Assembly: GCA_963763215.1 (NCBI GenBank)
Contig: CAVXNX010000009.1
Coordinates: forward strand, 124,001 to 188,000
From: DASQZK01 sp963763215
GTDB lineage: Bacteria; Bacteroidota; Bacteroidia; Bacteroidales; GCA-2748055
DNA length: 64,000 nt
Direction: 5' to 3'
In this document: piece after piece, positions 29,292-39,123 of the stretch
How positions within the stretch are numbered: position 1 is the first letter of the stretch
How the letters are laid out: every line of letters begins with the position of its first letter
Program-made: the position numbers and the translations under genes
The notes under the pieces: model-generated
What the model was told of the DNA's origin: nothing
The model's input: the letters and a program-made list of their open reading frames with translations, nothing else
Databases searched by the model: none

Positions 29292-30041
29292 ATGAAATTA
29301 TCCACCCGGATTTGCAAATTTCCGGTCCTGGTTCTGAATTTGATGATCATGGCCACCGGTCAGGTCTTCGGTGGACCGCCGTTTCTCACCGACGATCCGG
29401 AGCCTGTTCCCTACCATCACTGGGAATATTACATTTCATCGATTGATACGTATTATCCTGAAGAATGGACCGGTACGTCTCCGCATATCGAGCTGAATTA
29501 TGGTATTATCCGGGGTACCCAGATCCATCTCCTCCTACCGCTCAATTATGATTACCGGGTAAACCACCAGGTACGGTTTGGTTACGGGGATACAGAGGTT
29601 GGATTTAAATGTCGCTTTCTTAAGGAAACGGACAGGCGACCAGAGGTGGGCACCTTCCCTATCGTACAGATCCCCACGGTTAACAACCCTGAGTTCACTG
29701 ATGATAAAGTAAAGGTTTTTATCCCGGTCTGGATCCAGAAATCGTGGAATAAACTCACCTCTTACGGTGGAGCCGGATATACGTTTAACCCGGGGAAAGG
29801 AAATAAAAATCCTTTTTTTGCCGGCTGGGAGCTGCAATACGATTTTACACCACTGCTAACGATGGGCGGAGAACTCTATTTCCAGTCGGCCGATGCCGTT
29901 GGAGGGCAATCCGCCACCGCCTTCAATTTAGGCGGATCCGTCAATCTGAGTGATCAGTTTCATATCATATTCTCTGTCGGCCACAGCCTTATCCACGAAA
30001 AGTTTTTCACATCGTACCTTGGTCTGTTGTGGACGATATGA
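29292..30041 (+). CDS. Outer-membrane beta-barrel protein, transporter-like
   Basis: About 249 residues from the start at 29292 (MKLSTRICKFPVLVLNLMIMATGQVFGG), which gives a signal peptide; in-frame upstream ATGs (29214, 29265) would precede it without purpose. The mature N-terminus GPPFLTDDPEPVPYHHWE and the repeated amphipathic strands ending in an aromatic-rich C-terminus (SYLGLLWTI) resemble a family of small outer-membrane barrels often labelled transporters, related to the phenol-degradation MetA type. The substrate is unknown. It is preceded by about 360 bp after the blaR1 terminator and converges on the next gene. Confidence 0.7.
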   Translation: MKLSTRICKFPVLVLNLMIMATGQVFGGPPFLTDDPEPVPYHHWEYYISSIDTYYPEEWTGTSPHIELNYGIIRGTQIHLLLPLNYDYRVNHQVRFGYGDTEVGFKCRFLKETDRRPEVGTFPIVQIPTVNNPEFTDDKVKVFIPVWIQKSWNKLTSYGGAGYTFNPGKGNKNPFFAGWELQYDFTPLLTMGGELYFQSADAVGGQSATAFNLGGSVNLSDQFHIIFSVGHSLIHEKFFTSYLGLLWTI

Positions 30042-30079
30042 ACGTCTTTCTGCCCGGCAGTTCGCGGCGGGGTCTTCGA

Positions 30080-30391
30080 TTATTCCAGCACATCGTTTAC
30101 CCAGCTCATCCCGGCCATCACATTTGGAAAACCGATGGTATTGGTCAGAATAAGGACGGCATGTCTGATCTCTTCATGTGAGGCTCCGGCCTCCAGCGCC
30201 CGCTTGGTATGGCTGTGGGTGGCGCCCTCAGATCTGAGAGTGACCGAGGCTGCCAACTGAAGGAGTTGGGCCATTTTCTCATCGAGTGGGCCGGCATCCT
30301 TGGCGGCATCACCCAGTTTCTCAACGGCGTCGAGGTAGCTTGGATGAAATTTTTTCACGGTGTCGTAGTGGGATGCAACTTTGTGTTCCAT
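30080..30391 (-). CDS. Carboxymuconolactone decarboxylase family protein (AhpD-like fold)
   Basis: A 103-residue all-helical protein with the CMD signature region LLQLAASVTLRSEGATHSHTKRALEAGASHEEI. AhpD-type members carry a CxxC pair in this region; here it reads THSH, with no cysteines, so a thiol-peroxidase partner role is unlikely. The histidines remain. It is divergent from the thioredoxin-domain gene at 30493. Confidence 0.85.
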   Translation of the reverse strand: MEHKVASHYDTVKKFHPSYLDAVEKLGDAAKDAGPLDEKMAQLLQLAASVTLRSEGATHSHTKRALEAGASHEEIRHAVLILTNTIGFPNVMAGMSWVNDVLE

Positions 30392-30492
30392 GGTGTATGG
30401 TTTTAAGGGTGAGGGAAACCTTGCCGATCTGTATGTTCAGGTTGTTTAAACATAATGTGATAACATGTGTTAGAAGTGAAAAGTTTTTGAAT

Positions 30493-32490
30493 ATGGCGAA
30501 TTACACCAATGCCCTGATCCATGAAAACAGCCCGTATCTCCTTCAGCATGCGCATAACCCGGTCAACTGGCAACCCTGGGGGGAAGAGGCTCTCAGCAGG
30601 GCAAAAAAAGAGAACAAGCTGATCTTTATCAGCATCGGTTATGCAGCCTGCCACTGGTGCCATGTGATGGAGCGCGAGAGTTTTGAAGATGCCGGTCTTG
30701 CCGGGATTCTCAACGCCCACTTTATCTGCATCAAGGTAGATCGAGAGGAAAGACCCGACATCGACCAGGCTTACATGTCTGCTATCCAGCTCATGACGGG
30801 TAGCGGAGGATGGCCGCTGAGTTGTTTCGCCACGCCTGATGCAAAGCCCTTCTACGGGGGAACCTATTATCCTCCCGATCAGTTCCGGGAGATCGTGAAC
30901 CAGTTGCAGGAGTTATGGACCCGGGAACCGCAAAAAATAGATGATTCAGCCAAAAACCTGTATGAAGGGATCGTCAATTCCGATCTGATCCGGGAGAAGA
31001 ATGAACATGAGACATCGGTTGATCCGTCGGATCTCTTCCACAAGCTTTCGCGCGATTTCGATTCAGCAGAAGGGGGCATGAAACGGGTCCCCAAATTTCC
31101 AATGCCGGGGATCTATCTATTCCTTTTGCACTATTACGACTATTCCGGAGATGAGCCGGCGCTTTCCCACGTCAGGCTGACGGTAGACAAGATCATCAGG
31201 GGTGGCATCTATGACCAGCTGGCCGGCGGCATTTCCCGGTATTCAACCGATCAGAAATGGCATGTTCCCCACTTCGAAAAGATGCTTTACGATAACGCCC
31301 GTTTCATCAGCCTGCTCTCGGCGCTTTACAGTCTTAGACCGGATGAAGATTATCGAAAAAGCCTGTATGAATGTACTGGTTTTCTTGAAAAAGAGATGGC
31401 CGGCGATGACGGGGGCTTTTACGCCTCCATCGATGCCGACAGCGGTGGTGAAGAAGGTCAATTTTATACCTGGACAGCGGCAGAGATAGATGAAGCGGCG
31501 GGGGATCACGTGGAGCTCATCCGGGAATACTGGGACATCATCCCTGGCGGCAACTGGGAATCAGGCAAAAATGTGCTCCGGGTGCGAAAGGACCCGGAAG
31601 AACTCGCCGGGCAATTTTCCATGTCCGCCGGGAACGTGCGAAAGGTTATCGCTGAGGTTACAGCACGACTAAAATCCGTCCGTGATCGCCGCGACAAACC
31701 AGCTATCGACACCAAGATCCTGACCTCCTGGAATGCCCTCGTTGTGAAGGCTTTTGCAGATGCATGGCAGGCCACGGGTGACCGGCATTTCCTCGATTCG
31801 GCCATCCGGACCGGCCGGTTTATCAGGGATAACCTGATCAATGAAGATCACTCAGTCAGGAGAAGTCTCAAAGGCCGTATTCCCGGATTTCTGGATGATT
31901 ACGCCTTCACTGCCGATGCCTTTCTTGCACTTTATGAGGCCGGTTTTGAGGAAGAATGGCTCGCCATGGTGGAGAAACTTTTGGAAAAAATACTGGAAGA
32001 CTTCTATAACATTCAAACCGGCATGTTCTATTTTGCTTCGGCTACCACCGCCGACAGTGTTGTCCGCCAGTCGGAAGTGGCCGACCATGTACTCCCCTCC
32101 TCGAACGCCGTCCTGGCCTCCCTTTTACTCAGGGCATCTAAGCATTTCGACGACGACGTCTTCCGGCGCATTGCCCGTCAGATGATCAACAACGTCATGC
32201 CTTATGTGCAGAAATCCCCGGCTTTTTTCCCTGAATGGGCAGGTTTACTTTTGCAGATGAAACGCGAACCAGCCGAGATCGTGATCACCGGACCCGACTG
32301 CCTCGAAATCCGGCAAAAATTCACGCAGAAATATCTGCCGGGAGTTCTTTTTGCAGGCGCCAGGGAAAAGAGTGAATATCCGCTGTTCCGTGACCGGTTC
32401 GTTCCGGGTTCAACACGGATCTACGTTTGTCATGACGGCTCATGTCGGCTCCCTGTGAGCACCGTGAAGGAAGCCCTGAACCAATTATAG
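30493..32490 (+). CDS. Thioredoxin-domain / glycoside-hydrolase-like protein, YyaL (SPATA20) family
   Basis: A 665-residue cytoplasmic protein. The N-terminal DUF255 thioredoxin-like domain has the CHWC site (C53 and C56 in YAACHWCHVMERES), and an alpha/alpha-barrel part of the N-acylglucosamine 2-epimerase/cellobiose epimerase type follows (GGISRYSTDQKWHVPHFEKMLYDNA). The start MANYTNALIHENSPYLLQHA is the conserved family N-terminus, so the longer upstream frame is rejected. Homologues occur from bacteria to humans; the reaction is not known. Confidence 0.93.
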   Translation: MANYTNALIHENSPYLLQHAHNPVNWQPWGEEALSRAKKENKLIFISIGYAACHWCHVMERESFEDAGLAGILNAHFICIKVDREERPDIDQAYMSAIQLMTGSGGWPLSCFATPDAKPFYGGTYYPPDQFREIVNQLQELWTREPQKIDDSAKNLYEGIVNSDLIREKNEHETSVDPSDLFHKLSRDFDSAEGGMKRVPKFPMPGIYLFLLHYYDYSGDEPALSHVRLTVDKIIRGGIYDQLAGGISRYSTDQKWHVPHFEKMLYDNARFISLLSALYSLRPDEDYRKSLYECTGFLEKEMAGDDGGFYASIDADSGGEEGQFYTWTAAEIDEAAGDHVELIREYWDIIPGGNWESGKNVLRVRKDPEELAGQFSMSAGNVRKVIAEVTARLKSVRDRRDKPAIDTKILTSWNALVVKAFADAWQATGDRHFLDSAIRTGRFIRDNLINEDHSVRRSLKGRIPGFLDDYAFTADAFLALYEAGFEEEWLAMVEKLLEKILEDFYNIQTGMFYFASATTADSVVRQSEVADHVLPSSNAVLASLLLRASKHFDDDVFRRIARQMINNVMPYVQKSPAFFPEWAGLLLQMKREPAEIVITGPDCLEIRQKFTQKYLPGVLFAGAREKSEYPLFRDRFVPGSTRIYVCHDGSCRLPVSTVKEALNQL

Positions 32491-32510
32491 CTTCCCGGTG
32501 CAAAAAGTCA

Positions 32511-33194
32511 TCAATCCTCCCGGACCAAATTGACATTGCGGAATTCCACCCCGGCTCCCTCGCTCTGGAGCGCGATCCAGCCCGATGTTCTGTTCAGGTG
32601 GGAAGCGACGTTCTGCAGGACGCCATTTACCGAGATGCTCACCGAATCACCCATGACACGGATGTCATAGCGGTTCCACTCGCCAGTAGGTTTTTCCGAG
32701 CTTTCGTGTAATTTATTGACAACCTTAGAGTTCTTGTCGATCCGCTGGCTGAAATCCAGGTCACCCATGGCGATGAAATCGCCTGCATGATCATGGAATA
32801 ACTGACATTCCAAGCATTCGGGGAAAACCTTATCGTTGTTGACATGCAGGAAAACCCCGCTGTTCCCCGGGTCTTGCGGCCATCTCCATTCAAGGGACAG
32901 ATGGTAATTTGCATATTTGTCCTTCGTCCGGACATAACCAAAGGGGGTTCCGGTGGACCGGATAACTCCGTCTGAAACAAAGAACGTGGAATCGGGCGGA
33001 GCCAGGCTGTCTTTCAGCACAATGACCCAATCATTCAGGTCGTGTCCGTTAAAGAGACTGATGGTATCGTTTTTAACGCCGGCATGGCTTAAACAGCCGG
33101 TTATCCCGGTGCCTGAGAAAACGACAACAGCAATAATGGCGGGAAGGGTGAGAGCGCGGATCCAACCTGGTCCCGCTGTGTTTTTAATACTCAT
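32511..33194 (-). CDS. DUF1080 (3-keto-disaccharide hydrolase-like) lipoprotein
   Basis: A 227-residue protein with a lipoprotein signal: hydrophobic stretch then TGITGC with the lipidation cysteine near residue 34. The mature domain is a concanavalin-like jelly roll of the DUF1080 family (LFNGHDLNDWVI, SGVFLHV, EWNRYDIRVMGDSVSISVNG, GWIALQSEGAGVEFRN). Several members cleave 3-keto-glycosides, so a role in sugar use at the cell surface is plausible. It converges on the YyaL-family gene. Confidence 0.9.
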   Translation of the reverse strand: MSIKNTAGPGWIRALTLPAIIAVVVFSGTGITGCLSHAGVKNDTISLFNGHDLNDWVIVLKDSLAPPDSTFFVSDGVIRSTGTPFGYVRTKDKYANYHLSLEWRWPQDPGNSGVFLHVNNDKVFPECLECQLFHDHAGDFIAMGDLDFSQRIDKNSKVVNKLHESSEKPTGEWNRYDIRVMGDSVSISVNGVLQNVASHLNRTSGWIALQSEGAGVEFRNVNLVRED

Positions 33195-33314
33195 CGTGTT
33201 TAGTTTTAGAAGGGAAGTGATTAAGGTTTTTCATTTTAACCCAAAACGGTGTTGACCGTTGGCCGGATCAATTTACGAAATACACAGAAAGAAATGCCTG
33301 TTTTTTATCCACTC

Positions 33315-33353
33315 CCCCAAAAAAAAGAGAGGCCCATGACAACCTCTCTTTTT
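33315..33353 (-). terminator. Orphan terminator in a divergent intergenic region
   Basis: On the minus strand AAAGAGAGG pairs with CCTCTCTTT across a 10-nt loop and eight Ts follow. It lies 121 bp upstream of the DUF1080 start, so it does not terminate any annotated gene. Confidence 0.7.
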
Positions 33354-33493
33354 AGCTCTAATCATATAACTCTGAATCTCACGGCGAAATAATCACCGTA
33401 TTCCCGGAACCGTTATTTCCTGACAGGAACACCACAAATTTAGCTTTCTTCTTTTTTCACGGAACGTAAAAAAGGTGATATCCCTTACCCCAA

Positions 33494-33513
33494 ATGGTGA
33501 TATTGATCACCAT
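33494..33513. promoter_or_regulatory. Palindromic operator candidate upstream of the sugar porter
   Basis: ATGGTGAT-N4-ATCACCAT, perfect 8-bp arms, 112 bp before the sugar porter start. A related half-site GGTGAT lies at about 33474-33479. This could bind a LacI-type or GntR-type regulator; none is encoded nearby. Confidence 0.45.
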
Positions 33514-33625
33514 GGTTTTGTTCAATTCCGGGGGACATAATTTTCATTATTTATTAACATTTCAGAGGAGAATTATCAGATGTTTGTATCTTAGTTGCCT
33601 GTAAAAATAAAACTAATTACTGACT

Positions 33626-35068
33626 ATGGCTAAAAAGGAAAACAAGCAAAACATGGCTCTTGTCATTGTGATAGCAGCGGTGGCCTCCACCGGCGGACTG
33701 TTATTCGGCTTTGACACTGGGGTCATTTCAGGAGCCCTTCCCTTTCTGAAGAAGAGCTGGGACTTATCAACGGGTGCCGAAGAGTGGGTCACCACTGCGG
33801 CGCTGATCGGTGCCGTTCTTGGAGCACTTTCTTCCGGTCGGATCACCGATAATTTCGGAAGAAAAAAGGTGATCATTGCCACCTCCATTATTTTCGCAGT
33901 AGGTTCGGTCCTGACCGGGGCATCAACAAGTCCGGCATTACTTTCCGTAAGTCGGGTCATCATTGGTATTGCCATCGGTATTTCTTCCTTCACTGTTCCG
34001 CTTTACATTTCGGAAATATCTCCAACCAAAATCCGTGGCGCCCTGGTTTCATCATTCCAGCTGATGATCACCATCGGGATCCTGGTTTCCTATTTCAGTG
34101 ATCACGCACTGGCCGATGAATCAAACCCGTTCTCATGGCGTTGGATGTTTTATGTCGGTGTTTTCCCGGCACTGATTCTCTTTATCGGTATGATTTTCCT
34201 TCCTGAAACTCCGCGTTTCCTTATCGGTAAGGGGAAGGATGAAAAAGGCCGGAAGATTCTTGCCCGCGTCGAGGACCCGGCGCTGGTCGAAGTGGCCATC
34301 AAAAAGATTAAAGAAGACATCCGCCGCGATGAATTGCAGGCCACCGACTGGACAGAGATTTTCAAACCATGGCTCAGGAACGCTCTCATTATTGCCATCG
34401 GAATCATGTTCGTGCAACAATTCGTCGGTATCAACACCATCATTTACTATGCCCCCACCGTCTTTATCATTGCTGGTTTCGCGGGGGCAAAGGCAGCCAT
34501 TGCCGCCACGATCATCGTCGGTGCCGTCAATGTCCTGGCCACGGTTCTGTCCATGTTCCTCATCGACAAACTCGGCCGACGAAAACTGTATTTCATCGGA
34601 CTGACGGGAATGGCTGTATCGCTGGCTGCCCTGGGTACCTTCTTCCTCCTGAAAGACAGCCTCGGGTCCTCCCTCAAATACATCACCGTCGCCAGTATTC
34701 TCGTTTACATTCTTTTCTTCGCGATTAGTCTGGGGCCACTTGGCTGGCTGATCATCTCCGAGATCTTCCCGCTGAAAGTCAGAGGACTTGGCATGAGTAT
34801 CGGATCACTCGCAAACTGGCTCTTCAATGCTGTCGTTACGTTCACCTTCCTGAAACTGGCCTGGTTATTCACCGGTCCGGGAATGGAGATCGTTAACCCG
34901 GGCTCCAAGGGTCCCGATCCAAACCCGGCAGGCGCGTTCTTCGTCTATGCGATTATCGCGGTCCTGGGTATCCTTTGGGGGATCAAGTATATTCCTGAAA
35001 CGAAGGGTATCACTCTGGAAGAAATTGAGCAACACTGGCGCGACGGAAAAGCGCCCAATGAGCTTTGA
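33626..35068 (+). CDS. MFS sugar porter
   Basis: A 480-residue, 12-TM major facilitator of the sugar porter (XylE/GLUT) family that carries hexose or pentose across the inner membrane, probably with protons. Signatures: GFDTGVISGALPF in TM1, RITDNFGRKKVI in loop 2-3, PETPRFLIGKG in the central loop, QQFVGINTIIYYAP in TM7 (sugar-binding), and PETKGITLEEIE at the C-terminus. The palindrome upstream and a strong terminator downstream suggest a single regulated gene. The exact sugar cannot be stated. Confidence 0.94.
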   Translation: MAKKENKQNMALVIVIAAVASTGGLLFGFDTGVISGALPFLKKSWDLSTGAEEWVTTAALIGAVLGALSSGRITDNFGRKKVIIATSIIFAVGSVLTGASTSPALLSVSRVIIGIAIGISSFTVPLYISEISPTKIRGALVSSFQLMITIGILVSYFSDHALADESNPFSWRWMFYVGVFPALILFIGMIFLPETPRFLIGKGKDEKGRKILARVEDPALVEVAIKKIKEDIRRDELQATDWTEIFKPWLRNALIIAIGIMFVQQFVGINTIIYYAPTVFIIAGFAGAKAAIAATIIVGAVNVLATVLSMFLIDKLGRRKLYFIGLTGMAVSLAALGTFFLLKDSLGSSLKYITVASILVYILFFAISLGPLGWLIISEIFPLKVRGLGMSIGSLANWLFNAVVTFTFLKLAWLFTGPGMEIVNPGSKGPDPNPAGAFFVYAIIAVLGILWGIKYIPETKGITLEEIEQHWRDGKAPNEL

Positions 35069-35092
35069 TGTGCAAAGAACCTTTAACCTCTG

Positions 35093-35120
35093 CCCCCGGT
35101 TTCCCGACCGGGGGTTTTTT
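35093..35120 (+). terminator. Terminator of the sugar porter gene
   Basis: CCCCCGGT pairs perfectly with ACCGGGGG (loop TTCCCG) and six Ts follow, 25 nt after the stop codon. Confidence 0.9.
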
Positions 35121-35301
35121 ATGCCCGAAGGATGTCCCCGCTTCCCCTTCTCGCCCCTCTTTTTTCATCCGGCCACATAATTTTCTGATTGAAGACTCCG
35201 TTATCTGATATGTTAAAAAACATTTAAAGTTGACGGTTGTTATTGAATCATAAACGTGTTTGCACATCTTTGCGGGCACATTAAATGAGGAGGAATGTAT
35301 T

Positions 35302-35775
35302 ATGGTCAGAATTTGCCCGGTATCATCCAGGAAGATGAATGAAAATGTAACCCGCATGAACGCAGCGTTCACCGTCTTTTTTGTTGCCGCCTGCCTGTTC
35401 ACAGGGAACGTTGCATTTACGGTCATCCTGTTTTTTGATTTTCTGTTACGGAATATTTATGAGGGAAGACTCAGCCCGGTCATCCATCTCAACCAGTACA
35501 TGGTGGGCATTCTTTCGCTCGAGCGCCGGATGATCAATGCCGGTCCGAAGATCTTTGCAGCCCGCGTGGGGTTATTCCTTTCGGCACTGGCGATGATCCT
35601 GATGATTTCGGGGTCCGTTGTTTATGCCCTTATCCCCATCGCCATTCTCGGGCTGTTCAGTTTCCTGGAGCTGGTTTTTGGTTATTGCGTGGCCTGTAAA
35701 CTTTATCCCTACATCCTCCCGGTGAACGAAAAACTGGAACAGTTCTTTCATTCGGGCACCAACCCGAGGACCTGA
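35302..35775 (+). CDS. DUF4395 family membrane protein
   Basis: A 157-residue inner-membrane protein with about four TM helices. Family marks are the N-terminal CPVSSRKMNENVTRMNA and the C-terminal FGYCVACKLY (paired cysteines next to the last helix). The function of DUF4395 is not established. The start at 35302 is fixed by a clear GAGGAGG at 35287-35293, unusual in this genome because most other starts lack one; the ATG at 35260 is rejected. Its 3' end overlaps the convergent OLD-like gene by 28 bp. Confidence 0.87.
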   Translation: MVRICPVSSRKMNENVTRMNAAFTVFFVAACLFTGNVAFTVILFFDFLLRNIYEGRLSPVIHLNQYMVGILSLERRMINAGPKIFAARVGLFLSALAMILMISGSVVYALIPIAILGLFSFLELVFGYCVACKLYPYILPVNEKLEQFFHSGTNPRT

Positions 35776-38082
35776 CGTGTCAATTTCCTGAAATTTTCCT
35801 TTGATTCATCATCGAAATCATCCGGAGCAAGGCCGCCATTCTGGTATTTCAGGGCGAAGGAAGTGGCCAGTGAGGATCGGCTCAGTTTGTTGTTTTCAAT
35901 GAATTCAAGGTTGCTTTCGGTGATTCCGGTGCGCTTTCCAAGAACATACTTCTTGAAGTCAATGGTCGAAAACAGGTCCTCGATTCCCCTGAAGCCTTCG
36001 ATGATCCCGACGGGTTTCCAATTATCTTTTTTCGTCACCATCAGGATATTTTCCGAAAGTTCCTTCACCACTTCCCTGGATTCAGAGGTGTCGCAGAGCA
36101 ATACGCCATAACCGAGTTTCCAACCGGTCATCAGGTTCACGAGGGTCACCACCGAGGGGATCCCGGTAGCCGGCAGGATATAGATTGTCTTTCCCGGTTC
36201 GAAAATATCCATCAGGACCTTAAGGTAATAGAACATTGATGTGTCTTCCACAATGATGTTATTCCGTTCCCGGATAAAATTGCTCTCACTGATCTGGGAA
36301 CCGAGAAGGGTATAGATCGGGGAAAGTGTATCTCCCGACACATCCAGAGAGGGAATGTGCATCGAAAACCCGGGTTTCCGACCGGTCGTCGTATTCATTG
36401 GCTCTCTGGACGGCAAGCAGGCGGTAGATCTTTTCGGTGTTCACCAGGTGGGGTGAATGTGTGGAGTAGATGATCTGGATATTTTCCTTCAGATCCTCAA
36501 AGACTTTGAGCACATCTTCCTGTGCTCTGGCATGAAGACTCAGGCCCGGCTCGTCGATCAGGAGGATTTTTCCTTTCCGGCTGTTTTCCAGGGCAGTGGC
36601 TTTAAGCTCGAGGAAGAATGAGAGGAACCAGCGCACTCCCCGGCTTCTTTGTTTAGGATAGAGCCTCTCATGCTCATCCTTGATCCAGAATTCGAGATAG
36701 GGTTTGCCCTTCTTGAACGGGTGGTTAAAATCGTAGTGCTCCAGTTCGAAATTCAGCCTGATCTTGTTGTTCTTTCCCAGGTTTTGCCGCCAGTAGCCCT
36801 GGAAATTCAGGGTAATCTCCCCGTTCAGATTTTCGATTTTCTGTTTGAGGATCCTGTCGTTGGTCGCCTGGAAAAAACTGGCATCGAGCCCCGAGACGAT
36901 CAGGAAGTTCCGGGCTGCATTATAACCTTCAACCTCGGAATCCATATTCAGGATATCTTCAAGGTCGATACGGTTTGGCAGGAGGCTGCTGAAGTCCTCG
37001 AAAAGCTTGAAATCCGGAATATAGTTGAAAAGAACGTCGCCTGCCACTTCGAACATCTTCCCGTTTTCCTGCCGCTCAAGATTATCCCAGGCCAGGGCTT
37101 CAATGTCGTCACCGTTCTGGTTCTGTAGGACGAGCCTGAAACATTCCCGTGCAAACTGGTAGGAGTTCGCGCACTCCTTAATTTCCTCCTGATTTTCTGA
37201 AAGCCGGCTGGTGAGAGTGCGGAGATCAGTCTTTAACTGATGGATGCTTCGTTCCTCTCCCGTGAACAGCATCCTTTCCCTGATATCATCGATTTTACCG
37301 ATAATTTCCGACCGGGCATCGATGGCATCATAATGCGCCTGGCGGGATTGGGTAAATCGCTCGGCATAGCCGGAAACGCCGATGAGCGAACTGAGTTTCC
37401 CGCTCTTCTTTTTATACGACGCATCAATTTTGTCAAACCGTATTCGAAGGAGTCCTTCGTTCCTGGTCAGTTCATAAAGTTCATTTTTGGCAGCCTCGAC
37501 TTTTTTACTGTTCCGTGATTTCTGCACCAGTCTTTCGAGTTTCTCGATCCTCATCCTGATGCCGGCCAGTTCGGATTCCAGCCGATTTCGTTCTTCCTCT
37601 TCCCCGTTCACTTTCTCGATGAGAGCAGAGGTATCGCTGATGATGGCATTGACTCTTCCGAGCAGATCCTTCTCCTGCCTGACGGCTTCCTCCTCGATAC
37701 TCCGGTATTCCCTGAGCATTTCGTCATCGCCGTAAAAAAGTTCAGAATTGTTCTTATTCAGCCATCTCCTGTTGAGGGTGATCATGCCGGTATTTTTCAG
37801 ATGCACGGCAATCTTGGGATGAAGCTGGGTTTCCTCCGTGATCCGGGTGGTTTCCTCCTCGGTGAGGAGGAAGCAACAGGACGCTTCGGGAAACGTGAGA
37901 TCACTCCGGAGGATATCATCGTTGATCTTCCCGTTGAAAAAACTGTTCAAACCCTCCAGGATGGAAGTTTTGCCGGATTCATTCTGTCCGATAAGCGTGG
38001 TGATATTGTCCGGAGCCAGTTTTGTCCAGCCGGTATCGATGATGGACCTGTAATTTTTAATTCTGAATGCGCTGAGCTTCAT
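35748..38082 (-). CDS. OLD-like AAA ATPase with C-terminal TOPRIM-like domain (one frameshift)
   Basis: Restored length is about 777 residues. The N-terminal ABC-type ATPase has Walker A GQNESGKTS (MKLSAFRIKNYRSI start), a long coiled coil (about 150-300), the Walker B region ILLIDEPGLSLHARAQ and the H-loop YSTHSPHLV. A TOPRIM-like domain follows with the glutamate in IIVEDTSMFYYL and a GVLLCDTSES segment where canonical DxD is only DTS. The frame changes near 36335-36355, between FDAHSLS and VSGDTLSPIY; conserved sequence continues, so one indel is assumed. OLD proteins are nucleases, and several act in phage defence. It starts inside the stop of the phosphatase gene (TAATG), so the two are coupled. 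Confidence 0.85.
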
Positions 38083-38870
38083 TACTTAAATGGTTCTAAT
38101 CCAATTCCAATTACGAGAATGTCGTCGATTTGTTCGTATTTCCCTTTCCATTTGACCAATTCTGAGTTAAGATACTCTTCACGAAGGGAAAAATCAAGCT
38201 GGTCAGCCTCACGGAGTACCTTTTTAAATCCTTTGAATTTCAACTTTTTATACCGGTACCCTCCGAACTGGTCGGAATAACCATCGGAAAAGATATAGAA
38301 GGAATCCAGTCTGGAAAAGGGCAGGACATGCCGGGTGAAGGATTGTTCCTCCACGGGACTGACACCGATCGGCATCCGGTCGCCTTTAATAACGTCCAGT
38401 TCCCCATTATGAAAATAAATCAGGGGATTATTGGCACCGGAGAATTCGATATGCTTCTTTTCCAGATCGATAATGCACAGGGCCATGTCGATGCCGTCCT
38501 TTTGTTCATCCTGGCTGCCGTTCTGGTGCAGGGCTTTCATGACGTGTTCCCGGAGTTTATTGAGCATTTGGTGTGAGGGCGGGATGCCATGGGAAACCAC
38601 CTGATTTAAGAAATTTATTCCCATAATGCTCATGAAAGCACCTGGCACACCATGTCCTGTACAATCGGCGGCCGTTAAGGCAATACGGTCCTTTATTTTC
38701 GAGATCCAGTAAAAATCTCCACTTACGGTATCACGGGGCCGGTAGAGGACGAAGCTTTCGGGAAGGGTCTTCCTGAACTCCGTGGCATCCGGCATCAGTG
38801 CATTCTGGATATAACTGGCGTACTTGATGCTGTCAGCAACATCTTTTTCCGACGGACTGTAATACATCAT
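38082..38870 (-). CDS. SpoIIE/RsbU-type PP2C serine phosphatase
   Basis: A 262-residue stand-alone phosphatase domain with every metal-binding motif: RDTVSGDFYW, AADCTGHGVPGAFMS, DMALCIID, FSDGYSDQFGG and QIDDILVIGI. It has no receiver, PAS, GAF or TM region, only a short N-terminal helix (SEKDVADSIKYASYIQNAL), which usually serves as a linker or switch. The start at 38870 (MMYYSPSEK) is chosen; the ATG at 38930 would add 20 hydrophobic, unrelated residues. It overlaps the OLD-like ATPase gene by 1 nt. Its substrate is probably a phosphorylated anti-sigma-antagonist-like protein, but no STAS partner lies nearby. Confidence 0.9.
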   Translation of the reverse strand: MMYYSPSEKDVADSIKYASYIQNALMPDATEFRKTLPESFVLYRPRDTVSGDFYWISKIKDRIALTAADCTGHGVPGAFMSIMGINFLNQVVSHGIPPSHQMLNKLREHVMKALHQNGSQDEQKDGIDMALCIIDLEKKHIEFSGANNPLIYFHNGELDVIKGDRMPIGVSPVEEQSFTRHVLPFSRLDSFYIFSDGYSDQFGGYRYKKLKFKGFKKVLREADQLDFSLREEYLNSELVKWKGKYEQIDDILVIGIGLEPFK

Positions 38871-39123
38871 AAATGAAAATCTAGCTGTTAAATTTAATAT
38901 AATTATATTCGAATAAAAAACAGACGGCAATCATCGAAAGGTATATATTTAAAATCTTTATAATGAGACTTTTAACAAAATATATTTACGTTAGTCGCCA
39001 CTTCGCCTCATTTTGGCAAAGATTTTGATTTCAATCGAACATAACGTTATTTGAAGAAAAAAAACCAATAGAGAAACCGGCTCAAAGACTGGTCGGCCGG
39101 ATTCCTGCAAATAAACCAGAGCC

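Larger units (their letters stand above)
33195..33625. other. Divergent intergenic region with a possible small minus-strand transcript
   Basis: No gene of normal size. On the minus strand, 33379-33441 reads as 21 codons (AKFVVFLSGNNGSGNTVIIS plus a final P) after an in-frame stop and with no ATG, then a strong terminator follows at 33315-33353. The terminator faces away from both flanking genes' 5' ends, so some short transcript or decayed gene must have used it. Upstream of this unit lies the palindrome at 33494-33513. Confidence 0.4.

Noticed and set aside
30286..30492. A 69-codon upstream extension of the YyaL-family gene
   Set aside because: The family N-terminus begins at MANYTNALIHENSPYLL (30493) and the extension runs antisense to the CMD gene.
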